DNA of 64,000 nt, from contig NC_088326.1 of assembly GCF_910592395.1 (NCBI RefSeq), positions 4,405,001 to 4,469,000 of the forward strand. Reading direction: 5' to 3'. Positions 22,251-33,213 of the stretch are shown one piece after another (positions within the stretch are counted from its first letter, which is position 1; every line of letters starts with the position of its first letter). A program made the position numbers and the translations under genes. The stretch is from Lineus longissimus (lineage: Eukaryota; Nemertea; Pilidiophora; Heteronemertea; Lineidae). Below the pieces are notes generated by a model. That model ran no database searches, was not told the DNA's origin, and saw nothing but the letters and a program-made list of their open reading frames with translations.

Positions 22251-24480
22251 CCTGGTTAGAGGAAGTATTTTTCCTCTTTCCAGTCCGGCGACCCTCCGCT
22301 TCCCGTCGGAAGGATCCAGCAGGAGCAGGCTGACTAGGCGGGGTAGGCCTAGGCAGGACCTGCCTGGCGTACGGGATTGAACCCGATGCCTGCTGGGGCC
22401 TCTCTATCTTTCTAGCGTTAGGTAGAGAGGTCTTGGCCCTCTGTGTCGCAGTGGGGGCATATAATTTGTCCCAATCTTTCTGTGCTTGAGCCGCCTCTTG
22501 TACAGAATCTGCGAACAGGAAAGAACCGTCCATAGGAGCGGTTCTTAAGGCCCCTTCCAGCTGGAGGGATCTGATGACATTGAGAGAGCCCAGTGCGGCG
22601 TCTCTACGGAGTAGCACGCTATTTGCTGCGGTCTTGGCGGACAGCGCAATAGCGTGCCTAATCGAATGTGACAAGGATGTCACAAGCGATTTTGTGTCAT
22701 CAGATAGTGACTCATTATCTTTTAGGGATCTGGCTAGGGCCAGGTTAGTGTGCTCTGCGTAGGAGAGCACCGCTAACGTGTTTTTGGCCAGACCCTCTTG
22801 TGCTCTAAGGTCTCGGTAAGCCGAGGAGGAGGTCACCCTAGGCACGAGTTGGTCCAGCTGTACATCGTCCTTTAATATGGAAGTCGATGCTGCAGCTGGA
22901 CAGCCGGCCGAGCTGACTCGATAATAGTCAGCGCGGTACTGCCTAACGGGAGGAAGTTGTGCCGTGAACAACTTCCCCGGTTTACACCAAGCTTCCGGTC
23001 CGACTGCCGGAAGGACAGGGATGGAAGTACGTTGGTGGGCGCCTTGTGAGTCTCTGATTGTACGCTCCAAAAGTTCAGAGACTGCTAACACCGACGGGGA
23101 GGGAGGAAGGAATTCAAGTGCCCGAGTGGAGCCTTGAGCAACCTGTGGATTGGGATCCACTTCCTGTCCCCAGAGTGAAAAGGTCGGTGTTGACAAGGCT
23201 GGCAGTTCCGGCGGGGTAGGGCACAGATCCTGCGGGAGGTACGCTCTGATCAAGGATCTGAGTGTCCTCATATCCGACAGGATACTGGCCTCCTCTGGTG
23301 ACAGCTCCTCCTGATTGGGGGAGCGGTAGCCTGGCTGAGAACTCTCGTTCTCAGAAAATTCCTCTAAAATAGAGGAGTCGGATGGTGGGTATCCGATGGG
23401 ACCAGGCGCACCAGAGGAACCGGAACCCTGCTCCAGATGGCTGAGTCTATCAGAAAGACCTGCTACCATCTGGATGAGCTGGGACAGTTGCTGTCCCGAC
23501 TCGGGTTCCGGACCCGACGTGCGGCTTCTCTCAACGACGGGCGGTTGAGGCGAGGGTGAGCGCATAAGCGAACCCTGGAAGCCGTATGTGCGGGCGAATG
23601 GGTCTTCCGGAAGCGGAAGTTGCCCATATTCTGAACCAGAGTTCAGATGTCCTCTCTGCGTAGCTCGTTCCATGGGAACGACGCCTCTGCTACGAGGAGG
23701 GGGTGGCACTTCCGGTTGGTTCCACCCAAGAGGTTGGCCAACGTAGGAAGGTGCCTGCATTTCCGGTAGGACGAAGTCCGAAACCGGAAATGCCCGTAAC
23801 TCCTTCGCCGGTATGGAGCTACCGGAAGCCCTTTTAGAAGGAGGTACGGAGGGCGGAAACGCTGTTACCGAAGACGCATGGCGTTTCGGAGGTGGCGTTA
23901 TAAGGTCCGGCCCTACTCTACTGTGTCCGTGAGGACTGGGGTTATTTCGCAGTAAAGACTGAGAAAAACCCCCAGTAGAGTCTTCGGTTACTGAAAAACG
24001 GGAACCCGCGTCAGTAACCGGAACTGCAATCGGCGGACCGGAAGCAGGGTGCTCCCGCGGGTACAAAGGGCTTGTACTCGGGGGAGCGGACGACAGGGGA
24101 ACCGGAAGGTTCCCTGAGGTCCGGGGTATATTAAACCCTTGGAGACTTATTGGATGTAAGTCTCCCTTGGGACCACATACATTAATAATGTCAGATCCCG
24201 CATCCTTCGCAGCCGCGGCCGGAACCGGAACTCGGCTGACGGAAGGGGTGGTGGCGGGAGGTTTGCTAGACCTCCGGGTTATATGCCCGGAAACGGAACC
24301 GGAAGAGGGTTTTGGCGTCTTCGCGGCCCGTTTCCCGCCACCAGACGCATTCCTTTGTGGTGAGACAAAGGATGCCGTCGGAGGGGTACGCCATATAAAA
24401 AATGGTACCAATGACAATAAAAACACTGGGAACCCCAAGTAGGCCAGAAAGGACGCAATAATTAATGGAAAGGAAAACAT
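22192..24480 (-). CDS. DIRS gag-like protein
   Basis: 762 residues from the first methionine. The N-terminal two thirds are low-complexity, rich in Pro/Ser/Gly. The C-terminal part has the conserved DIRS gag stretch (SHSIRHAIALSAKTAANSV, LLRRDAALGSL, LRTAPMDGSFLFAD) and a basic tail RRTGKRKNTSS. The first 30 residues are oddly hydrophobic (LLSLVPFFIW), so the true start may lie downstream or arise by splicing; no other methionine occurs for a long way. Confidence 0.8.
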   Translation of the reverse strand: MFSFPLIIASFLAYLGFPVFLLSLVPFFIWRTPPTASFVSPQRNASGGGKRAAKTPKPSSGSVSGHITRRSSKPPATTPSVSRVPVPAAAAKDAGSDIINVCGPKGDLHPISLQGFNIPRTSGNLPVPLSSAPPSTSPLYPREHPASGPPIAVPVTDAGSRFSVTEDSTGGFSQSLLRNNPSPHGHSRVGPDLITPPPKRHASSVTAFPPSVPPSKRASGSSIPAKELRAFPVSDFVLPEMQAPSYVGQPLGWNQPEVPPPPRSRGVVPMERATQRGHLNSGSEYGQLPLPEDPFARTYGFQGSLMRSPSPQPPVVERSRTSGPEPESGQQLSQLIQMVAGLSDRLSHLEQGSGSSGAPGPIGYPPSDSSILEEFSENESSQPGYRSPNQEELSPEEASILSDMRTLRSLIRAYLPQDLCPTPPELPALSTPTFSLWGQEVDPNPQVAQGSTRALEFLPPSPSVLAVSELLERTIRDSQGAHQRTSIPVLPAVGPEAWCKPGKLFTAQLPPVRQYRADYYRVSSAGCPAAASTSILKDDVQLDQLVPRVTSSSAYRDLRAQEGLAKNTLAVLSYAEHTNLALARSLKDNESLSDDTKSLVTSLSHSIRHAIALSAKTAANSVLLRRDAALGSLNVIRSLQLEGALRTAPMDGSFLFADSVQEAAQAQKDWDKLYAPTATQRAKTSLPNARKIERPQQASGSIPYARQVLPRPTPPSQPAPAGSFRREAEGRRTGKRKNTSSNQGGSGPTKHSFRPRGAGRKR

Positions 24481-24775
24481 GCCTACTTGAATTAAACACT
24501 ATTGCAATGGATCTGAGTCTTGTTTATTACAATAGAGCGGAGAATAGCCTACTTAACTCTACCCTACCAAGATCAAAATAATGGAGCCGGGTCGACTAAG
24601 CTAGCTAAGAAAATGTCTATAATTAAATAGACTGGACAATACTAATGCCAAGATTAGTTTGGCGGTCTACTCCGTAGGTGAATGAACCCAAAAATCGTCT
24701 AGACTTGGCTGGTTGAATTTGGTTTTAAATCGAATTCACGGCAGCTTTGAAAAAACGATGTGCTTCGTAGAAGCA

Positions 24776-24951
24776 CAAGAGTAAAGACTGAATATGGCGG
24801 CATGAGATCGGCGCGATCTCGCGGGATCGGTCAGGGCGCCGCCTGGCGGCCGAGCTGTTAACTCAGTTCTCCCTTTAGAAAATTAAAGGGATACTCTTGT
24901 GTTTGAGCCCAAATGGAGTAACATGCAAAAGTGTTCCATAGGTAAGTTTGA
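24776..24951. repeat. DIRS inverted terminal repeat (gag side)
   Basis: Complement of 18437-18623. Includes GATCGGCGCGATCTCGCGGG and ends GTGTTCCATAGGTAAGT, where similarity to the other end fades. Likely holds the promoter of the element, whose transcript runs toward lower coordinates. Confidence 0.9.
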
Positions 24952-24957
24952 ATGACA

Positions 24958-25322
24958 CAAAATGAAGAAATCTAACTGATAGTTCACGCTCCAGAGACCA
25001 AAATTATGAGGACAAGACATACATAATTGGACTATAGTGGATATTAAAGGCGATTTCGCAAGACCAGCCATTCAGCCTACTGTTTACATTTCCTCGGGAA
25101 GTGAAAGTGCACCTTCTCGTTTCCTGTTTAAAAGTCTTGCGCAAATCAGTTGGCTAGATTTGGCCTGATGAACATGTTTACAACATGGCCCGCAATAGAG
25201 TTCCGTTCAGAAACTCGCGGGTAACTTGATGATGCATCAACATGCTCGGTTAATCTTTCGGCCTGATGAACATGTGGACAACAGGGTTCCGTTCAGAAAC
25301 TCGCGGGTGACTTGATGATGCA
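24958..25322. other. Intergenic between DIRS and SLCO 3' end
   Basis: Holds a duplication, period about 97 bp: GGCCTGATGAACATGT ... GTTCAGAAACTCGCGGGT at 25162-25235 and again at 25260-25322, running into the last SLCO exon. I see no AATAAA on the minus strand here, so the SLCO poly(A) site is unclear. Confidence 0.6.
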
Positions 25323-28300
25323 TCAATCGCTCTGGTACCGACTGAGGAGCGGTAAGGGCATTGTATGGCTTGTACGAGTTTGCTTTAATTCTTGGGACCA
25401 CGTTTCTGTTTGTTTACTTACAGGCGAAGTCTTCTTCAAATCAGCTTTATTAGCACGGCAAATCAAACACCAGACGGCGGTAAAGAGGATAGCACCCAAT
25501 ATCTTCAACCCTCCACACACACCTGCAAAACACATTATACAGCATTTTACAACCACAGCAGCTGATTGGGAAAACATCATATTAGGCAGTCATAGCTTCA
25601 GACTGAAATAACTTCGAGGAGAATTACATGACAGAACACTCCGAAGAATAACTCCTGCCAGTGTACAGTAAAGGCATAAAAAGAAGAAAGAGTATAGAAG
25701 TAGATAGAATTTAACGTCGACTCACCAACATATTTATATCTGAATGCTTCAATATCATATATCAAACAGGATCCTGGCTCCCCGCACTGATGCTTCCAGT
25801 GCAGGCATGTTGTGTCAATGATATTGCCAAAGAGGATGGGGGCAGGAATATATGCTGAAAAGGAAGGAAAAGATATTAGCGGGTATATCTGGGCCAGTTT
25901 TTTCTTGGAATAATACAGTTTATACTCGTAATGATAAAAGAAAAAATTGAAAACTGTTCCACAGAATATGTGCAACATGTTTTCAAAGATGGGTACAAAT
26001 TTTGGACAAATTTGCTCAGTCCACCTATCATGTATAGGACTGTATAGGACTTTAAAGACAGGCAGTTTTTTTCTGAATCACCGATAGATTAGAGAATAAT
26101 CCATACTTAGAAGTCATGATATTGCACAACTTTCTGACAACTTACCAAACAATCTAAGGACAACAAACTGCATCCCGAGGGCAAACGCACGTTCTTCTTC
26201 AGCCACAGATCTGAAAGGTGGAGGCAATAGGACAGATTATTATGTGATCAACACATTAAAATCTTGGGTAGACTGGCCATAACAATTGTGTAAAACTGGC
26301 TGGGGTAAACATCATGAACACTGTTAACCTCTTGACTACCAGGCCGTTCGAACCGTTCCATACTGGGACCTTTTTGGTAGTATTTTGCAGCCACGTGCGT
26401 CTGGCAAAACCTCTGTCTTCGCCGCCGCCGCAGCGCCATCTATAGGACTTAGGTCAAGTTAGTGGGTCACAGGTAAAAGTGTCTGTCCATGGATAGTTGA
26501 CGGCCCATGGACATTCCGTCCATGGAGGTTCATGGATGGAACGTTCATGATTATCACAAACAACGTTTTACAACTGGTAAATCCAAAACGAGACACTCAA
26601 GATGGGCCACAAAACAATATGTAAAGCATTAAAGAGTGGCAGTATTCAAACCTATGGAAAATAAACATAAATTGGCCGAGTTTATCTGTATTCCATCATA
26701 GAATCTATGATGGCCCATCATAGATTCTATAACAGATTCCATCAACTACCACTGACAGCCCACGGACATTCCATCCACGAGGGCCAGCCATGGATGGAAC
26801 ATTCATGATAAATCAACATCGACTATCCGTGGATAAAAACTTTTGCCTGTGTATAGCAGACGACATGCCTGCGTCACTTTACACCAGTAGAGCCAAACCA
26901 GATCATCCCAAACAATACAGAGAAAGGTCGGTTGTACAGCGACTGCTCAAGCGGTGCGCGGTAAAAACATGTATTTGATTGTGACCGCTGTGGCGGTCGG
27001 CGGTAGACAAGAGTTTAATGTCAAGATAAACAGTAAAGAAACTTTCAATTTTCATGATAAAAAGCTTAAACATTGTTAATGTCAAGAAAAACAGCATAAA
27101 CACTGTGAATGCCATGATAAACAGCATGAAATTGAACTGCTAGCTTGAGATTACCTCAGCAACAGTCATCTACCCCACCGTCCTACCGCACAAATGATCT
27201 ATCCTAACTATACTCTTCTGCGCAACTTATTTAATTAAAGACATTAGGCATAACATAGGCCTACATCATTAGAAAATAGCTTGTACTTAGCAACCTATAT
27301 CATGGTCCCGACAGCAACTAATATCTGCTTAGCACATACCTCATGGTAATCACCAGCAACTTACATCTACCTAGCAACATACCTCATAGCAACCACCAGC
27401 AACTAACATCTGCTTAGCACATACCTCATGGTAATCACCAGCAACTAACATCTGCCTAGCAACATACCTCATGGTTGCTACCAGCAACTAACATCTGCCT
27501 AGCAACATACCTCATAGTTGCTACCAGCAACTAACATCTACTTAGCAACATATCTCACAGCAACTAACATCTGCTTAGCAACATACCTCATGGTAATCAC
27601 CAGCAACTTACATCTCCCTAGCAACATACCTCATAGCAACCACCAGCAACTAACATCTGTTTAGCACATACCTCATGGTAACCATTAGCAACGGCATCTG
27701 CGTCCCGGAGACTGTCAGTGTCATAACAAACAGCATAAACATGAACGGCAGTAATGTACGGCAGGCATCTTTACATGGACCACTGGTTGCCATTGGCGAC
27801 ATATAAACATCACGTGAGAGGGACTGGCTTGGCAGGATACAAGAACATTGCGTATAGGTCTGAGAAAAACAAGTAAAATGTTTCAATTTGCGGGGAAAAC
27901 AGTAATTTTGAACAGTTTAATCGGATTTAATCGCATTTTGCAAAATTCTTGGCTTACCACAAACCTCAAATTTTCATGCTTTTTTTATTTTTGGAATTTA
28001 CATCTGCATAATTTTGGGAAAAATTAAGTATTCACAACTTTCATCCTGGCAGATTATGGAATTTCTTCTGGTTTCTCCAAAAAAAAACATTTTCAAGATT
28101 TTCATTTTTGCAAATCACAGTTTTTTTTACAATATCTATAAAAACAAAATCTGTGAAAATAAAATTGGACAGTTTACTGCTATCCAAACAATACCACTAG
28201 CATACTAGTCAGATATGGTGAGAATGTCGCTAAATTTTTCGATTAACACCTTAAAAGTGACACCTTCTTTACTTTCTCCAACTGTGGGGGAGAGTTGCAC

Positions 28301-31300
28301 CCTTTTTACGTCTTTCTAACCCTTTTCAAGGCAACTTCGAACTTAGTCATGTTAGACAGTGTCCTATATTGCGACAAACCCACAATAATAATGTGTTACC
28401 TCCTGCAAGGCCGTGGGTGGGAAAATTGTCTTTTCTAAGTTGAGGGGGTCATCCGGATGAATTGGAACAAGCATGTGTGCCCTAGTTCTATAGGGTCAGG
28501 GGGATGGGGGCATTAACTTACCATATTTATAACTCCCTGAGAAAAAGAACCATAGAAATCACGACAACCGGCGTGGCATGGTGAAAAATAGGTGATTCCA
28601 TTTGTGCCACAGATTAGAGAGACATCATTTGGCGAACACAAGCATCCTTTGTTGCAGGTCGCAGTGAAGTTCGCCTCAAAGATTTGATGACCGGAACTGC
28701 AAGGGATGGAGAAAACATGTTTTAAAGATCTTCTGGGGGAGGTGTGTGGTTTACTCATCAGCTGTGTGTAGTGTTCGAACGGGGGAACAAAGACTAGCAT
28801 CTATCAGTACACATTATCCAAGTTCAGACTAACCCGTAACATAGGTATAACAAGACAGCTATTGAAATCAAAACTGCTTAGGTTGGCATCCTTACTTCGT
28901 TGGGAAGTAATGCATTTTGAATAAGGTAAAAGTTAAAGCATTGAGAGAATGTACCCATTTGGATAGATTGCTCAAGTAGGACACACCCATTGGAAAAGGG
29001 CATTTATAAGCCAAGATTTACCATTTGAGATAGGGTCAAGTGGGGCTGGCCAATCTCATGTTGTCAAAACCCAGGAAGAAGAGGAACATGAAGCCCATAC
29101 CAGCTGAGCCGTTTAGGATGAGAGAGACAGAGTAACAGACTTACCCGTTGAGATAGGGCAGGGTGGCACCGGCCAATCTCATGTTGTCACAGCCAAGGAA
29201 GAAGAGGAACATGAAGTCCATGCCAGCTGAGCCGTTCAGGATGAGAGAGACAGAGTAACAGACTTACCCGTTGAGATAGGGTAGGGTGGCACCGGCCAAT
29301 CTCATGTTGTCAAAGCCCAGGAAGAAGAGGAACATGAAGCCCATGCCAGCTGAGCCGTTTAGGATGAGCGAGACAGAGTAACAGACTTACCTGTTGAGAT
29401 AGGGTAGGGTGGCACCGGCCAATCTCATGTTGTCACAGCCGAGGAAGAAGAGGAACATGAAGTCCATGCCAGCTGAGCCGTTTAGGATGAGAGAGACAGA
29501 GTAAAGCCCGTTACACACGAGGGACTTCTCACCAACTTAGTTGGAATTTTAATTCACAACAGGAATCCAGACCAGGTAACTGATACTTTGCCCAACTGGT
29601 TGGAGTTGCTGGCTGCACTACTGACTTGTTCTATTTCTCAACGACATCTTTTGTTTATATAAGGATTTTTTGTTTATATAAGGAGTGTGGGGGAGAAATT
29701 TCCCCGTGTGATTCAGTCAAAAACATAGTTGGGCCATATTTTGACTCTTTATCGATAGGCGCCAAGGCTGTACCTTCTCATAATCCACGATTTTGCCCAA
29801 AACCTCCTATTATCCCATCGATTTCTCCTATTCCTCTTTTCACTGATACTTTTTACAACAAGAGGCCCAAGGGCCTGGCGCTCAGCTGAGTTGTTCGTAT
29901 ATATTACATTACTCGTCAAACTCTACTAAACTAAGGACTCAAAGCCTAAGGATATTAGCTTCTGGATGTATAACAGTGAATTACGGTAGACTGGCGCAAT
30001 CTACTTCAAGCAAGCTCCACCCTTGCAATGTGTGCGCAAACAGATAACCTAACCTATATTGGACCATCAATTCTACACACAGCAACATGATTCATCCTCA
30101 GCTGTTACCATGATGATGATGATGATGATCCTTTTCGCAAATTGGTCGTCTTCTGTCTTTCTTCCATACTTCAGTGCCACCGGATGTAGTCTGCCCTTGT
30201 GGAGGGATCCTTTCAGCACCGGGACACAAGAATCCATGCGAATTGAATCACATGGAGAGACTAGCCCAATCACCCGCTTTTGGCTGGGTAGAAATGGGTA
30301 AATCTCGCAGACTGGACCTTAAACTCTAATGCCGACGTGTGAGGCCGGTCTGACAGATGAGTAAGTGGGGTCCACCTAATGCAGAAGGCACCAGTTTCCC
30401 TAACTAAAAGGGTAACATTAACAAAATGCTCTACCCAACTCTACTATTGCCTAAAGGCCTGTGTACACTAGTAAAATATTAGCAACATTTTTACATTTCC
30501 AGTTGCAACAAATGTTGCAAAAATGTTGCGTAGTGTGTACAGAGCAAAACGCGTCTTGCAACATGTTGTAAAATTGTTGCAAATTAAATGCAATGCAATT
30601 CTTTGTTGCATGTTGTAAAAATGTTGCAAACTCTTCAGCCAATCAGAAATAGGATTTGCGTCATGTGATCTACCGGAGTTCATGTGACTTGAACAAGAAG
30701 CAGGTATAGCAACTCTCAAGTGAGTGTCTTGCTTCGTAGGGTGATGAAACCTTTTCTAGAAGTTTTTGTGTGACGGCTTGTCAGTCAGCCGCAACTCCTT
30801 TAGGCTGCGTATCCATAGGCTGTTCCGTGCCCTGCACAACATTCCCTTTTTACCGCCTGGCGCGCCACACGGACAATGAACCTTCGTTGGTGTTATTGAT
30901 CGTTCCCATAGGTTATGCCGTGTCACATTGCGGGCATATATGCACTGTGGATTGGGAATATAGGCCCATATTGGGATTGAACATGTCCATTCTTTTGCGA
31001 GTGAACAACACGGAAGCAATGTCTGAGGCGAAATTAATTCAAGAGGTTCATCAACGGGAACTACTCTGGGACCCCGAAACTGATGATTATCATAACAAGC
31101 ACGAACCTGTAATTTGTTGCTTAAGTCAGGTTGTTATATACATGTACATGTCAATTTGATGTTGCAAGTGAAAATACAAGTTACTTGTATTTTCATTTTC
31201 AATATTCATAAGAAATTGTCTTCTGAAATAATGACAGCGTGCGGATAAACGCGATTGACCGCTGCGAAATGAGGACTACAAAGGCCTACCATGACCAAAA

Positions 31301-33134
31301 AGGAATATCCAATGGAGACTCAGGGCATAGTGCCAGGTCACAAGGCTGTTACGCCATAACGCCACACTACACAAGGGCATACCCTATGGATACGCGGCCT
31401 TAACAGGCAGTGGTATGCCCCATCATCCACCCTCATTTTGATCCAGGGCCTGGTCCATATTCTCTTTGGTTATTTCGCCGCCTCTTCCGTCTCTTAACAA
31501 TGACAGCTAAAATTGCTGCAGAAGCACTCAAAACACATCTTCTCTCCTTGGAATCATCCATTTTCCCTCCAAAATACCTATTTCCCTTTGTTCCCACTAA
31601 AAAGTTTGCAACAATTTACCAACATGTTGTAAAAATGTTGCTAATTTGTTGCAATTTTGTTGCTAGTGAACACAGGGCCTTGAAGGGCTTGTTGCAAAAT
31701 TGTTGTAAAAATGTTGGTAAAATGTTGGTAAAATGTTGGTAAAATGTTGCTAATATTTTACTAGTGTACACCCTGCTTAAGTCAAGTGAAACTCTTAACA
31801 AACCTTAGCAGAATGCCACCATTGAAATGTTGATAATAATGATAGCAAGTAAAAACTTTAAACAGATAGACTTGATTTTTTTAACCAACTGCCACATGCG
31901 GTTTTCTTTATTTAGTAAATTTTGAGGTAAGTATTACAGAATGAAATACTTGAATACTAGAATTGCCTGGCTCTTCTGATGATTGCACTGGTGAACACCG
32001 AAGTCGATGGGATGTGCAAAGTCATAGCTCGATCCTCTCTCTTGGTCATCTTTGAGATGTGGTCACCAAATATGTTCAAATGCAGCTGCAGATCATTCCT
32101 GTCCTGCAAAACATGATGAGGAGATAACATTTTAATTTTGATAGAATAGGTAAGCTAGCCAAGTTTTATATCAAATACAAGGCCAACAACAACTGATAAG
32201 GCGCTAGGGCCGAATGATCAAGGAAGTTCATTAATATGATTGGGAATACATTGTGATAAGAGTGATGAATCGGCCCCGTTTGAAGCATTGTGCTATGTAC
32301 AGTGTGCAAGTGTCAGTGTGTATCATATCGCATTTATTGTTTGTTGACATTTCAAATCGCTGGCGTCGATCCTCAATTACACTGTTTATGTACATTGGCA
32401 ACCTTACCCGATGATATCAGAACGATGTTTATTATTGTCTTGTTTATTCACATTAGTTCTGCTATGTGACAAGAGTTATTTGTTGAGAAATCCATGATTT
32501 AAAGCCGGACTTTGACATCGTTTCTCAGACCAACCAAGCTGCATTTCGCAGATCGTTTTTCAACGATCGTCGACGAACTATTTCAAATTAATCACATCCA
32601 ATTAAACAATCCAAGCCTTCCCTAATATCATCAACATGCAATAACACAAGCAGCCAAATATTATCGCCTATGAAATTGTGAATTTAATGAGAACTTACCT
32701 CTGAATTGACAGAACGCGATCTATTCCATAGCATGGTCTCCTTACGTCTGAACTGCGCAGACTCGAGACGTGACGTTCGCTGCATGTGTGATTGGACGTG
32801 GGATAACTCGCGCGAAATTTAAAATGCTCTTCTTGGGGGGTGCTCACTAAATTGCGCCAGTAACACCACCTGGTGAGAAATTCATGAACTACGCCTATTG
32901 ATAATGAAAGAGAAAGCTTTGCTCTATAAAATTAGATTTGATTCATGATCCCCAACTGAGAAATCAGCTGCTGGAAAAGTTTTTGGAAAATTTCGCTCGG
33001 TGCCACCTAGTGGCCAAACCGCTCATCCTGCCGGACCCACATTTGGTCTATTCAGGAGTCCTGAAGGGTCTCAACGCCTCAGAGGGAAAATCTATCACCT
33101 ATCCGCCATAGTTTTGAAACGTGCCTGTTTAACG

Positions 33135-33213
<79 letters not shown>

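Larger units (their letters stand above)
18406..24957 (-). mobile_element. Complete DIRS-type retrotransposon
   Basis: On the minus strand, gag-like, RT/RNase H (plus methyltransferase-like region) and tyrosine recombinase frames overlap in that order. Ends are inverted repeats (18437-18623 and 24776-24951), not direct LTRs. An internal complementary region beside the YR end (18671-18767) matches the outermost terminal sequence. This is the standard DIRS-1 plan, in which YR integrates a circular intermediate without target duplication; none is visible. All three frames are open over their whole length and catalytic motifs remain, so it may be recent. Confidence 0.93.
30455..31777. mobile_element. 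TIR element with TAA borders, contains a nested element
   Basis: TAA at 30452-30454 and 31778-31780. Ends AGGCCTGTGTACACTAG and CTAGTGTACACCCTGCT are inverted. Subterminal stretches on both sides are rich in TTGCAACAA/ATGTTG motifs in inverted order (AAAATATTAGCAACATTTT versus AAATGTTGCTAATATTTT). Interior is interrupted by 30803-31399. Confidence 0.7.
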
